A DNA stretch of 64,000 nt from CAYNFQ01 sp964396715 (GCA_964396715.1 CAYNFQ010000002.1:1-64000); one strand, 5' to 3'. Shown: positions 46,376 to 55,323, counted from the first letter of the stretch. The notes: generated by a model not told the origin, from the letters alone. Numbers and translations: made by a program.

Positions 46376-47074
46376 ATGAACTTTTTATTAGATATTTTAT
46401 TTTCCAAAAAATGCGTAGGCTGTAAAAAAGAGGGTAGCTATTTTTGTCAGGGTTGTGTCTTAAATATTTTGCAAACAGATTTGGTTTGTCCAAGATGCGA
46501 AAAATTGGCAGTCGGAGGCCAGACCCACCCTATTTGCCAAAGAAAATATGGTTTAGACGGGCTTTGGAGTTTAGGGATTTATAAGGATCCTCTGCGATCC
46601 GCCATCCAGCAGCTTAAATATAAAGGGGTTAAAGAGCTGGCAGAAATTCTGGTCAATATAACCTTGGAGTATTGGGCAAAATACCAGCCTTTTATTTTAG
46701 ACCAAATAAAAAGGGACAGAGGAAAAGGCTGGGTGGTGATACCTGTTCCTTTGCATTGGTGGAGAGCTAACAGCAGGGGATTTAACCAGGCATCTCTTAT
46801 AGGACAAATTTTATCCAAAAAATTAGGTTTGGACTATTGTGATGGGTTAAAACGTATTCGTTACACCAGGTCTCAGGTAAAACTAAAAGGCAAACAGAGA
46901 AAGAAAAATATTTCTGGTGCTTTTGGGGTGACTTCTAACTATACCCTATACCCTAAACCCTACACCCTACTCATTGACGATGTCTGGACTACTGGTTCAA
47001 CTTTAAAAGAATGCTGCTATGTTTTAAAAAGAAACGGTGCCAAAAAGGTTTGGGCCCTAACTTTGGCTAGATAG
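46376..47074 (+). CDS. comF: ComF family phosphoribosyltransferase-like protein with heptad insert
   Basis: A 232-residue ComF protein used in DNA uptake. N-terminal zinc site CVGCKKEGSYFCQGC and CPRC; then PVPLHWWRANSRGFNQASLI and the PRPP-binding loop LLIDDVWTTGSTL. Between GAFGVTS and this loop, 11 residues (NYTLYPKPYTL) are encoded by five heptads (46938-46972). The insert is in frame and sits just before the beta-strand of the PRPP loop. A start 44 nt from the tmRNA 5' end suggests divergent promoters. Confidence 0.92.
   Translation: MNFLLDILFSKKCVGCKKEGSYFCQGCVLNILQTDLVCPRCEKLAVGGQTHPICQRKYGLDGLWSLGIYKDPLRSAIQQLKYKGVKELAEILVNITLEYWAKYQPFILDQIKRDRGKGWVVIPVPLHWWRANSRGFNQASLIGQILSKKLGLDYCDGLKRIRYTRSQVKLKGKQRKKNISGAFGVTSNYTLYPKPYTLLIDDVWTTGSTLKECCYVLKRNGAKKVWALTLAR
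46938..46972. repeat. Single heptad arm inside comF
   Basis: ACTATAC, CCTATAC, CCTAAAC, CCTACAC, CCTACTC: five units, 35 nt, no second arm. Identical unit types form the right arm of the hairpin at 27359-27430. Confidence 0.85.
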
Positions 47075-47105
47075 TGAATCCCCGTTCTGGTAAAATGAGG
47101 CAATT

Positions 47106-47195
47106 GGAGGAGTCGCATAGTGGCCGAGTGCCGCGCAGTGCTAATGCGCTATACCTGTAAGGGTATCGTGGGTTCGAATCCCACCTCCTCCGCCA
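47106..47195 (+). tRNA. tRNA-Ser (GCT)
   Basis: Acceptor GGAGGAG/CTCCTCC, anticodon stem GCGCA/TGCGC with loop GTGCTAA, a long variable arm, T-arm GTGGG-TTCGAAT-CCCAC. CCA is encoded (47193-47195), unlike the other tRNAs here. TGGTAAAAT (47089-47096 region) lies 9 nt upstream as a -10 box. Confidence 0.95.
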
Positions 47196-47222
47196 GGTTA
47201 TAACCCTGAGTGTAATCGAAGG

Positions 47223-47310
47223 GGAGAGGTCGCCTAGCGGTTTTATGGCGGAAGTCTTGAAAACTTCTAGGGGCGCAAGTCCCTCGTGGGTTCGAATCCC
47301 ACCCTCTCCG
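47223..47310 (+). tRNA. tRNA-Ser (TGA)
   Basis: Acceptor GGAGAGG/CCTCTCC, anticodon stem GAAGT/ACTTC with loop CTTGAAA, long variable arm GGGGCGCAAGTCCC, T-arm GTGGG-TTCGAAT-CCCAC. CCA is not encoded. Confidence 0.95.
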
Positions 47311-47358
47311 CAGATTCAGATACTTGACTGGTTATCCGCCAGGGCGTACAGTAAAATC

Positions 47359-47943
47359 ATGAGGCAAACGTCTGTCCTGGTGCCGATCAGTTTGTCGGCT
47401 GTAGTCGTTGCAACCTATGTTCTTCGCAGAACACTTCAAGAAACCGGCTTTCCAATTGACCCTTATTACGCCATTCTTTTTGCCTTACCAATTTTCCTTA
47501 TTCTTTTCAAAAAATTCTCTTTCGCTGATTTAGGGTTTAGAGTAGGTAAACCCCTTGTTGGAATATTTTTTATATTCTTAATTCCGGTAATTTTATATTT
47601 AAGATGGTATTTTATGGGACGTCAATTCATTTTGCCTGTGGATTTACCATTAATGCTTTTGATTGGTTCTTTTGCCGAAGAATTTTTCTTCCGGGGGTAC
47701 CTGCAGGAAGATTTTAAAAAAAGATTTGGCGGGAATATCTGGATCAGTTTGGTTATTACCAATATTATTTTTGCCTCGGTTCACTTGGTTAAAGGTTATT
47801 CTTTGCCGGCTGCTGGTATAACTGGGCTGATAGGTACTTATTTTGGGATTACCAAAGATGAGCAAGGAGGAAATTCTTTGTTTTACTCCATGGCTGCTCA
47901 TGGTTTATATAACTTAATTGCTATTTCTGTAATGCCATTATAG
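47359..47943 (+). CDS. CPBP-family intramembrane metalloprotease
   Basis: About 194 residues with six or so membrane segments. The CPBP/CAAX protease motifs are FAEEFFFRGYLQ (EExxxR) and ASVHLVKG, with a late His in SMAAHGLYNL. Such proteases act on prenylated or other membrane proteins and some give bacteriocin self-immunity. I start it at the ATG at 47359: the frame is open further upstream but would overlap the tRNA-Ser gene. Ends two nt before the next gene. Confidence 0.85.
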   Translation: MRQTSVLVPISLSAVVVATYVLRRTLQETGFPIDPYYAILFALPIFLILFKKFSFADLGFRVGKPLVGIFFIFLIPVILYLRWYFMGRQFILPVDLPLMLLIGSFAEEFFFRGYLQEDFKKRFGGNIWISLVITNIIFASVHLVKGYSLPAAGITGLIGTYFGITKDEQGGNSLFYSMAAHGLYNLIAISVMPL

Positions 47944-47944
47944 T

Positions 47945-49783
47945 ATGAAAATAAGCGAAGCTTTTCTACGAATAAACAAATTCTCTCCTTTAGTAATTAT
48001 TGTTGCTTTACTGGGTATAGTTTGGCCTTCAACTATTAAGGCTAACTTGTCGCAATGGCCGGCGTTTCATGGAGATTCGGCCCGAACCGGTTTTTCCGAT
48101 TCCAAAATTCCCTCCTCCCCAAATGTGTTATGGGAAATAACCACCGGCCAGCTGAAAGAATATGGCGTTGATAATTTTGAAATTCACTCGCCTATAATTG
48201 ATCAGAATAAGGTTTTTTTCTCCTCTGTCCAGGTATTTGCCGCTGATTTATCTTCCGGGAAAATTCTTTGGAATTATAAGGGAGACAGGCCGGATTTTTT
48301 TGCTGATACAGTCGCTGCAGGAGACGGCAAAATTTTTGTCAGGGTGACTAATAGCAGCCTGCTTAAAAATATGTTTTCCGGCTTTATTTACGCTTTTGAT
48401 GAGGAAACAGGCAAACTTCTTTGGAAATATCAAACTAAAAAACAAATTTCTCACTCCAATCCGCTCTTTGCTGAAGGTAAGGTGTTTGTTGGTGACGAGT
48501 CAGGCACTGTGTATGCCATTGAGGCTAACAGCGGTAAGTTAGTCTGGCAAAAGCAACTAGAGGCGTTGTGGATTCATTCTTCCCCGGCTTATGAGCAAGG
48601 AGTAATTTATGTGGGAACTGAAACATCAGATATAGGAGACGGAAAGACAGGCAGAGGATCTTTCCTTTATGCTCTGGGTGCCAAAGACGGCAGGGTGCTT
48701 TGGCGTTTTGAGAGTGACTGGAGGGGTTATGACATGGCTAATTTTATTCATGGCACACCGGCGGTTTTAGATGATGCAGTTTATTTTGGGTCGGAAAACG
48801 GCTATTTTTATGCCTTGAACAAAGATAGCGGACAACTCATCTGGAAAAAGATTATTACCAAAGGGACAAGGACTTTTGCTCGGGAAGCAGAAGGGTCAGG
48901 TCTGGTCGGAGTCTCAACCGCGCCTGCTTTGGGATATGGGAAGATTTTTGTCGGAACCTGGGAGGGAAATTTTCTGGCACTCTCACAAAAAGACGGGGCA
49001 ACTGTTTGGGAATACCCATATGGTACAGAAGGGACTGATTCTTCAGCAGTGGTAGCTGATAAAAAAGTTTGCTTGGGTTCACACTATGAATACTTTTACT
49101 GTTTTAATGAAGGTAACGGTAAAGTCTTATGGAAAGAAAAATTAGGCGGGCCTTCAGCAGCTCTGTCAGGTGGAATCTTGGTTGTCCCCAATGCTTTGGC
49201 TGGTGAGAGTCCGGGAAGCATTCTTGTTGCCTTTTCTGATAGGGGCATACCGGGAGCTTCTAATCCAATTGTATCAATATTCTCTTTTGATAACCCGAAT
49301 TTTCAAAAAGCAGTTGCCGCTATTTTGGGTTTAGTTTTAGTAGTAATTTTTTACAAGCTGTTACAATCCAGAAAAATTACCGTTAAACAGTTGTTAATTT
49401 ATGGGGGAATACCTCTGGTACTTGTTGTTGCAGGATATGTCATTTATTCAAATTACATGGGGTCAAAAAAGACCGAGCAACAAGATGCTTTGATCAAAGA
49501 AGGTAAAATTGATCCAGCAACAGGTAGTTTTATTGCAAATGACGGTTCACCCAAACATATAGAATACCAAGGCAGAAAATACTTTTTGGATGGAGGTTTC
49601 TGCTCCAGGTCAGGCCTAGAGCGTTTTAGTATTCAAGTCAAAAGGGTCAATGGAGCAGCAGGGGCAGAGGGAGGAGATGGTAATACCATGTATGCTATAG
49701 GCAGTAAAAATAACCCCGAGTATATCGGCAGCTCTAAGGCGAGCGATACCAAAAAAGATTGCTGGAAGGGAGAACCTCAATGA
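47945..49783 (+). CDS. Exported PQQ-type beta-propeller protein with C-terminal membrane segments
   Basis: A 612-residue protein with a signal peptide or anchor (FSPLVIIVALLGIVWPSTIKA). At least seven PQQ-like blades follow, each with the pattern VYAIEANSGKLVWQKQL. Two membrane segments lie at about 460-510 (AVAAILGLVLVVIFYKLL; LLIYGGIPLVLVVAGYVIY) and a short C-terminal part ends with a Gly/Ala-rich stretch. It could be a surface scaffold; enzymatic function with a PQQ cofactor is not implied. Three exported-protein genes follow one another here. Confidence 0.82.
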   Translation: MKISEAFLRINKFSPLVIIVALLGIVWPSTIKANLSQWPAFHGDSARTGFSDSKIPSSPNVLWEITTGQLKEYGVDNFEIHSPIIDQNKVFFSSVQVFAADLSSGKILWNYKGDRPDFFADTVAAGDGKIFVRVTNSSLLKNMFSGFIYAFDEETGKLLWKYQTKKQISHSNPLFAEGKVFVGDESGTVYAIEANSGKLVWQKQLEALWIHSSPAYEQGVIYVGTETSDIGDGKTGRGSFLYALGAKDGRVLWRFESDWRGYDMANFIHGTPAVLDDAVYFGSENGYFYALNKDSGQLIWKKIITKGTRTFAREAEGSGLVGVSTAPALGYGKIFVGTWEGNFLALSQKDGATVWEYPYGTEGTDSSAVVADKKVCLGSHYEYFYCFNEGNGKVLWKEKLGGPSAALSGGILVVPNALAGESPGSILVAFSDRGIPGASNPIVSIFSFDNPNFQKAVAAILGLVLVVIFYKLLQSRKITVKQLLIYGGIPLVLVVAGYVIYSNYMGSKKTEQQDALIKEGKIDPATGSFIANDGSPKHIEYQGRKYFLDGGFCSRSGLERFSIQVKRVNGAAGAEGGDGNTMYAIGSKNNPEYIGSSKASDTKKDCWKGEPQ

Positions 49784-50472
49784 TGCGAAAGGAAAAAGGG
49801 GTTACTCCGGTTGTGATAGTACTTAGCATAGCTTTGGTGGTAGCTTTAGCCGGAGTCGGTTATTTTTATCTCCAAACACAAAAATCCGGGTCTTCGAAAG
49901 ATAATATCAAAACAGCCAAAGATGTACCTCCTCCCAAAAGGGAAGCGCCTACTCCTTTAGTAGCCCAACCTCCGGCAGACCAGATGGTTTATAAAACATT
50001 CAAAAGTGCTGATAGTCAATTCTCTTTTGACTATCCCGTGAGTTGGACACAAATTGATATTAAAAATTTGGAAAGTATTGTTCCAAAGGAAATGATTGAC
50101 AAAAATGAACTGAAAATGCCGCTTCTTTTAACAGACCCAACAGGGGGGAGACTGGTTTTTAGTACATACCGTTTTGATTCCAAGATGGATCTGGACCAGG
50201 TGATGGATTCACTAAAGGCAGATTCAGAGAGGATGGGAGCACCATATGAGGAAATCAGCCGTAAGACAGAAGAAGAAAGTCTAGTGGTAGACGCAAAAAT
50301 AAGAGCAGGCGGAGTTATCGTGATGAATAGAGATATTGTTTTTATGGTTGCAGACAGTCCTACAAACAGTGTTTATGTTATTAGCTTAGCATCACCTGAA
50401 AATGTTTGGACAAAATTTGAAACGATTTTTGCCAAAGTTCAGTCATCTGCAAAACTAACTGTTTCGCAATAG
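49780..50472 (+). CDS. Membrane-anchored PsbP/MOG1-like protein
   Basis: About 230 residues from the ATG at 49780 (overlapping the preceding TGA). One N-terminal membrane segment (GVTPVVIVLSIALVVALAGV), a Pro/Lys linker, then a domain with FSFDYPVSWTQI and late NRDIVFMVADSPTNSVYVIS that resembles PsbP-like or DcrB-type lipoprotein folds. Function unknown. Middle gene of three exported proteins. Confidence 0.65.
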   Translation: MMRKEKGVTPVVIVLSIALVVALAGVGYFYLQTQKSGSSKDNIKTAKDVPPPKREAPTPLVAQPPADQMVYKTFKSADSQFSFDYPVSWTQIDIKNLESIVPKEMIDKNELKMPLLLTDPTGGRLVFSTYRFDSKMDLDQVMDSLKADSERMGAPYEEISRKTEEESLVVDAKIRAGGVIVMNRDIVFMVADSPTNSVYVISLASPENVWTKFETIFAKVQSSAKLTVSQ

Positions 50473-50473
50473 T

Positions 50474-52297
50474 ATGAAACTGAAAAAACTCATTGTTTTG
50501 AGTCTCCTCTTATTTAGCTTTTTCTATTCCCCCGAATCAATTTTTGCTGAAGCCAAAATTGATTCATCTTTAGGCCCTCCGGCAGGCATAATACCTAAAC
50601 TGCCACAAACTGCCAATGATCCTGAACTTCTGAATGGCCGTGTTTATCCTAATTGGGGCCCTCCTTGCCAAAGATACACTTACTCGGTTGTTTACCGCGA
50701 CAAAGAGGGAAGAAAGCCGGAGTATATGAAGATTTACTTTAACGGCAAAATGATTGACATGCAAAAGGAAAACCAAAGCGACAATGATTACAAAAAAGGG
50801 GTGAAATATATTTATAAATATGTGCCCAATAAAATCGATTCCAACTTTTACTATTTTGAGGCCTCAAATGGGCTGGGGAAAGCTCGCGCCTCAATTATTG
50901 ATTCACCTGACAATGGCCCGGTACTATTTGAGAGTGCTTTTGATAAAAACGAAATTGCCGTTGTTGATAAGCAAACAGGTAAAAAAGTGTTAAGTTTTCC
51001 TACAGGAAAAGAGTGGATTGGAGGGGTAGCTTTATCTGATGATGGAAAGTTATTGGCAGTTAAAACTTCACAGCATGTTTATCTTTTTGATACTTCAAAA
51101 CCAAATAAGCCTTTATGGCAGTTTAACTGCGAACAATGCAGAATTGGTGAAGATGTCAAGGGCGGGGTTGATATTTCCGGCGATGGGTCAAAAATCATTG
51201 CCGCTTTTGGGGAAAAGGTGGCGCTTTTTTATAAATCAAGCAGTAAACCCATCTGGATATATTCCGGCGGAAATTCTTATAATGTGGCCATCTCCAAAGA
51301 TGGAAAATACATGGCCGCAGCCACAGCTGGAGATGAAGCAGACCTTAATGCAAACCTGATTATTTTATGGAATGGCAAAAGCGAAAAACCGCTTTGGCAA
51401 TACCATGCTGCCGGCAATTTCCATGATGTTTCACTGTCTGATGATGGCAGTTTTATCACCGGATCAACCGGTTGTCCGGACAGACGTTTTTACCTTTTTT
51501 CTAAAGACTCCAATAAGCCGATAATAAGAACAGAACCATTAACCCGCGACTCGCCTGTTCATCGGGCAAAAATATCAGCTGATGGAATGCTGACGGCAGT
51601 TGGCAGTGAGGCAGATGACGGCGCGGTGTTTCTTTTTTCCAAAGATTCCAAAAATCCGGTTTGGAAATTCTCAACACCCCAGCGGAGTTCTGTCAGAGCC
51701 TTAAACTTTACTCCCAATGGTAAATATATCGGGGCGGCCACTTTTGGCGGAGATGCCTATATTTTTGACAAAGATAAAAATAGCCCGATTGCTTCTTGGA
51801 AAGTAAATGCATCTTTGGGGGGTATAGATATTGCCGATGATGGCAGTTTCATTGCAACAGGCGGAACCGACAGCAAGCTTCACATTTTTGATAAAAATTC
51901 AAAAAAAGAGATAACAATTCCTTTTAGCGAATACATTGAAGAAATAGATATTTCGGCAAACGGCAAATATATTGCGGCAGGAACAGGTGGATCTGTTTAC
52001 TTTTTTGAGACCTACATATCCCAAGACCGGGAACAGGTTTTTGACTGCTCAAAAGTAATTGAGCCCACTTCGGAAAGCCAAATGATAGGTGGAGGGAGTT
52101 TCGGTGAACCAGGCCAATTAAGTTTTTGGGGAAGAATTGTCAGGTTTGTTAAAAATTTATTTGTAAAGAGTGAGAACTCCCCACCAGAACAGGCATTTCC
52201 CAAAGGCGAAGAAAGTGTCTGCGGCAATGATCTGTGTGAACCTTCCTTGGGTGAGACGAGGGAAAATTGTCCTAAGGATTGTACAGGTGAAGATTAA
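50474..52297 (+). CDS. Secreted WD40/YVTN-like propeller with Cys-rich tail
   Basis: A 607-residue protein with a signal peptide (KKLIVLSLLLFSFFYSPESI-FA). Repeated blades of the type ISKDGKYMAAAT and IADDGSFIATGG form a seven- or eight-bladed propeller at about 150-520. The C terminus is a Cys-rich motif CGNDLCEPSLGETRENCPKD, similar to repeats found at the ends of many archaeal and Patescibacterial surface proteins. It converges with the next gene (4-nt overlap). Confidence 0.82.
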   Translation: MKLKKLIVLSLLLFSFFYSPESIFAEAKIDSSLGPPAGIIPKLPQTANDPELLNGRVYPNWGPPCQRYTYSVVYRDKEGRKPEYMKIYFNGKMIDMQKENQSDNDYKKGVKYIYKYVPNKIDSNFYYFEASNGLGKARASIIDSPDNGPVLFESAFDKNEIAVVDKQTGKKVLSFPTGKEWIGGVALSDDGKLLAVKTSQHVYLFDTSKPNKPLWQFNCEQCRIGEDVKGGVDISGDGSKIIAAFGEKVALFYKSSSKPIWIYSGGNSYNVAISKDGKYMAAATAGDEADLNANLIILWNGKSEKPLWQYHAAGNFHDVSLSDDGSFITGSTGCPDRRFYLFSKDSNKPIIRTEPLTRDSPVHRAKISADGMLTAVGSEADDGAVFLFSKDSKNPVWKFSTPQRSSVRALNFTPNGKYIGAATFGGDAYIFDKDKNSPIASWKVNASLGGIDIADDGSFIATGGTDSKLHIFDKNSKKEITIPFSEYIEEIDISANGKYIAAGTGGSVYFFETYISQDREQVFDCSKVIEPTSESQMIGGGSFGEPGQLSFWGRIVRFVKNLFVKSENSPPEQAFPKGEESVCGNDLCEPSLGETRENCPKDCTGED

Positions 52298-52710
52298 ACT
52301 TTTCCTTTGCGCCTCAAATATTCAAACCAAAGGTTATAGATAACTATCGGTACTGCCAACACCAACAGTATGCTGTAGTGGCTACGAGAACCTAAATATC
52401 CAAAATACGGCAACAGAAAGGTGATATATAAATCATAAGTGGCAAAAGCGATAACCAAATTAGTCAGAACTATCTCTTCCCCTTTTGGCAGGTGCTCAAA
52501 CCTTTCTGTTATCCAACCAAAGATTCTGACTGCCAAATAAAAAATAGCCAAAGCTATTGGCGCCAGAACCCATAAAGCATTAATACCGAACGTTTCCACC
52601 ACAGGTCTCCATAAAGGATTACCCTCTGCTCCTTTTTGATAAGTCAGAAAAGCATCCCAGAAGACAAGGAGTGTTAGCAGTAGCCAGCCGATACTTTTGG
52701 GCAGTACCAT
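52294..52710 (-). CDS. Four-pass membrane protein of unknown function
   Basis: A 138-residue protein with about four membrane segments (SIGWLLLTLLVFWDAFLTYQ; ALWVLAPIALAIFYLAVRIF; LVIAFATYDLYITFLLPYFG; YSILLVLAVPIVIYNLWF). I do not recognise a family. It stands alone on the minus strand and ends inside the last codon of the propeller gene. Confidence 0.7.
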   Translation of the reverse strand: MVLPKSIGWLLLTLLVFWDAFLTYQKGAEGNPLWRPVVETFGINALWVLAPIALAIFYLAVRIFGWITERFEHLPKGEEIVLTNLVIAFATYDLYITFLLPYFGYLGSRSHYSILLVLAVPIVIYNLWFEYLRRKGKV

Positions 52711-52738
52711 AATATTCTTTTATTATATCCTATTTTGC

Positions 52739-52875
52739 TATAATTTAGAGTAAACAAGTGCCGGTTTGACCTGTCGTACGTCGCCAAAGGCTATGCCGAC
52801 GGCGCGAGAGAGAGGAGCAACAAGTTGTTCTAATTGCTCCTTGAAATAATTTCCAACATAGTCAACCAGGCACCG
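52739..52875 (+). ncRNA. Candidate structured RNA with its own -10 box
   Basis: A TATAAT (52739-52744) is followed by a region that can close with GTGCCGGTTTGAC (52758-52770) and GTCAACCAGGCAC (52861-52873), 11 of 13 pairs. Inside are two hairpins: CGTCG/CGACG around GCCAAAGGC (a palindromic repeat) and GGAGCAA/TTGCTCC. There is no credible reading frame in this 209-bp gap. It could be 6S-like or a new RNA; I cannot assign a family. Confidence 0.4.
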
Positions 52876-52919
52876 CCACTTTACACATTTAATTTTTAGA
52901 GTTACACTTTAAAAAGATT

Positions 52920-53495
52920 ATGCCCCAAGCAACTAAAAAAGTTCAGGCAAAAAAACAGCCGGCTGATACAGGTCCTCTCCACCCCAAAATCATGGAGGCA
53001 GGAGAGGTCAGAACCTTACTTTCCTGGGAAGCGCCATCCAGGCCTTTCAGAAAAAAAGACCGTTCCTACTATACCACCATTGCCATTATTGTCATGTTAC
53101 TAATCCTGATAGCCTTTCTTTTTAGGGAATTTCTGCTGATCGGTGCCATTTTGGCTTTAATGTTTGTAGCATATGTTTTGGCCTTTGTTCCCCCGCACAA
53201 TATCAAATATAGAATCTCCACCCAAGGAGTAACTATTGGTAATGATTTTTACTTCTGGCATTTTTTAGATGCTTTTTGGTTTAAGGAAAAAGAAGGTGCA
53301 AAAATTTTAATTATTCAGACCAGGTTTAGATTTCCCGGTCAGCTGATGCTGGTACTGGCGGATCAGGACGAAGAGAAGGTGAAAAAGATTGTGGCTCGCT
53401 TTTTGCCATTTGTGGAAGTGCCGTATAAATCCTGGATGGAAAAATGGTCAGAATCTTTGCAGAAAAACTTCCCGCTGGAAAATATTCACCGTTGA
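52920..53495 (+). CDS. Two-pass membrane protein of unknown function (191 residues)
   Basis: A basic, Gln/Lys-rich N terminus, two adjacent membrane segments (YYTTIAIIVMLLILIAFLF; FLLIGAILALMFVAYVLAFV) and a C-terminal cytoplasmic domain (ISTQGVTIGNDFYFWHFLDA, then LVLADQDEEKVKKIVARFLP) that looks like a small PH-like fold. Similar proteins occur in other Patescibacteria as conserved hypothetical proteins. Confidence 0.7.
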   Translation: MPQATKKVQAKKQPADTGPLHPKIMEAGEVRTLLSWEAPSRPFRKKDRSYYTTIAIIVMLLILIAFLFREFLLIGAILALMFVAYVLAFVPPHNIKYRISTQGVTIGNDFYFWHFLDAFWFKEKEGAKILIIQTRFRFPGQLMLVLADQDEEKVKKIVARFLPFVEVPYKSWMEKWSESLQKNFPLENIHR

Positions 53496-53550
53496 CTTTA
53501 TTAAGATCTTTTGCTAGACTAATTATTAGACCAATAACTAGACTAATAAT
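53492..53550 (+). promoter_or_regulatory. fic promoter with three 12-nt direct repeats
   Basis: TTGACT (53492-53497), 17 nt, TAGACT (53515-53520). The -10 box is part of the first of three 12-nt repeats (TAGACTAATTAT, TAGACCAATAAC, TAGACTAATAAT; 53515-53550), followed by a partial fourth. Arrays at the transcription start often serve as repressor sites. Confidence 0.6.
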
Positions 53551-53561
53551 AGACTGATTCT

Positions 53562-54779
53562 ATGAATAACATAGCTACACAAAAACCATTTGTACACACC
53601 TTTTTATCCCAACTGGTATTTACACCCAGTTTATTGCCATTTACCGATGAGGAAATTAAAAAAGTAGATAGTCAGTTAGGGGAGTATGAGCAGGTGTTTT
53701 TAAACCCGGATATTGAAAGAAACCTGATTAGCAGAAATGAATTATTAGCCTCATTTGCCATCTCTAAAGCAGAGAATTCCTCCTTAACCTTACAAGAAGC
53801 TAAAGATGTCTATAATGTGATCTTGGCTAACAAAGAATACACTTTTATCAGTGATAAACTCAAAGCAAATCAAAAACTAACAAGGAAAGATTATGAGAAA
53901 CTGGAGTTTTTCAATATCGCTAAAACCTTCCGCAGTTTAAACCAATCGACGCTAAAAATTGATGATGTCGCACCGGATACATTGCGGGATATTCATCACA
54001 GTTTAAGTAAAGGGTTAGATATTTTTGCCAAGTATCTACCCGAGTTTACTGTCTATAAAGCTGGTAGATATAGGGATAATGATTTAATCAGGGTAGGCAC
54101 ATATATTCCAGCCCCGTACAAAGAAATTGAAAAAGGCGTAGAGGAATTACTAAGCTGGTTTAAAGAACATAAAACAATTACTGGTGTGGCGCTGTTTCAT
54201 ACTGCGCTTTATGCACTCCATGCCTTTAATAATGGGAATAAAAGGGTTTGTAGGGTTTTAGAGCACCTTTTTTTCCGTGATCTGGGTATTAATCAAAAAA
54301 ACCTTTATAGCACCTCATACTATTACCATAAGCAGAAAGAGAGGTATTATAAATACCTGTTATATTCCCTTGAGAGGAAGAACCTAAACCACTTTGTTTC
54401 TTTTGTCCAGGAAGCACTGGTACTGTCTATGATTGATGTGGTGAAACTGAGTCTTGAAGCAAAACGGAATGAGTTTCTTGAAAGACAAGATGCTGAAACC
54501 CAAATTAAATCAATTCTTAAGCCATTAATAAAACGGTCTGAGCTGCAGTTTAAGAATCTCTTCAAACACAGTAAAGGCAAAATTGCCAGACAAACATTTG
54601 TTAATTACCTACAAAGGGTAACTAATGAGGGAATAATTACAAAACGGGAAGCAGGTAGAACTACATATTATGGTTTTAATCTCAAGACTCCACAGCCAGA
54701 GGAAGAAACATTGAAAGAATGGCTTACGTTTGCCAAAGAAAGACTCCCCTTTATACCTGATGATATAAAATTAATGTGA
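53562..54779 (+). CDS. Fic family protein with altered active-site motif
   Basis: A 405-residue protein with an N-terminal helical part, an inhibitory-helix-like SKAENSSL (about 69-76), the Fic core, and a C-terminal winged-helix-like region (RQTFVNYLQRVTNEGIITKR). Fic enzymes transfer AMP or other groups to proteins. The motif HxFx(D/E)GNGRxxR is HAFNNGNKRVCR here (220-231): the acidic metal ligand is Asn and GR is KR. It may have altered substrate use or be a regulator. A cluster of 12-nt repeats lies upstream, in keeping with autoregulation. Confidence 0.87.
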   Translation: MNNIATQKPFVHTFLSQLVFTPSLLPFTDEEIKKVDSQLGEYEQVFLNPDIERNLISRNELLASFAISKAENSSLTLQEAKDVYNVILANKEYTFISDKLKANQKLTRKDYEKLEFFNIAKTFRSLNQSTLKIDDVAPDTLRDIHHSLSKGLDIFAKYLPEFTVYKAGRYRDNDLIRVGTYIPAPYKEIEKGVEELLSWFKEHKTITGVALFHTALYALHAFNNGNKRVCRVLEHLFFRDLGINQKNLYSTSYYYHKQKERYYKYLLYSLERKNLNHFVSFVQEALVLSMIDVVKLSLEAKRNEFLERQDAETQIKSILKPLIKRSELQFKNLFKHSKGKIARQTFVNYLQRVTNEGIITKREAGRTTYYGFNLKTPQPEEETLKEWLTFAKERLPFIPDDIKLM

Positions 54780-54849
54780 TTTCACGGAAAAAATTTAGTC
54801 CGGAAAATTGTTTAAAGTTTCCAGCTACAGTATAATCTACAGCGTATAA

Positions 54850-54921
54850 GCCCTCGTAGGCTAACGGATAAACCTCGAGCTTGCGGAGTTCGTAATGTGG
54901 GTTCGATTCCCGCCGAGGGCG
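54850..54921 (+). tRNA. tRNA-Arg (GCG)
   Basis: Acceptor GCCCTCG/CGAGGGC, anticodon stem CGAGC/GTTCG with loop TTGCGGA, T-arm GTGGG-TTCGATT-CCCGC. The D-stem pairs imperfectly. CCA is not encoded. Confidence 0.88.
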
Positions 54922-54926
54922 CTTAA

Positions 54927-55008
54927 GGAGGGTGGACTGGACGGTAAAGTAATGGTTTCGAAAACCATCGGGCGTAAGCCCTAGCAGGTTCGACTCCTGC
55001 ACCCTCCG
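54927..55008 (+). tRNA. tRNA-Ser (CGA)
   Basis: Acceptor GGAGGGT/ACCCTCC, anticodon stem ATGGT/ACCAT with loop TTCGAAA, variable arm GGGCGTAAGCCC, T-arm GCAGG-TTCGACT-CCTGC. Five nt after tRNA-Arg. CCA is not encoded. Confidence 0.93.
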
Positions 55009-55025
55009 CTACATCAGCTAAGTGA

Positions 55026-55250
55026 TTAAAATGTGGTGGTTTGCGAATATATGGGATTTAACAATAAAATTAGTATGAGAGAAATAACCATTAAAACTAA
55101 TGGTAGAGAAATAACAATTTTAACCCATGTTGGCCATCTTATCTTCCAAAACCACATCACGATTATCCCAATAGGATAAAGAAATACCAACAGTAATACT
55201 GTCACTAGCATTCTGGTATCTGTAGATACTTCATTTTGTGGCTGTGTCAT
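55026..55250 (-). CDS. Small two-pass membrane protein (74 residues)
   Basis: Two membrane segments (MLVTVLLLVFLYPIGIIVMW and IVISLPLVLMVISLILILLL) with FWKIRWPTWVK between them. Similar small proteins occur in many Patescibacteria. Function unknown. Opposite in direction to the tRNAs. Confidence 0.65.
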   Translation of the reverse strand: MTQPQNEVSTDTRMLVTVLLLVFLYPIGIIVMWFWKIRWPTWVKIVISLPLVLMVISLILILLLNPIYSQTTTF

Positions 55251-55323
55251 TTAAGTTTAATTATCGATTAAGCGTAACCTAATGTCAAACATGATTTTGT
55301 CCAGTAATCTGTAATCAGAATCC

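Noticed and set aside
47245..47358. Longer start for the CPBP protease
   Set aside because: The extra codons overlap the tRNA-Ser(TGA) gene.
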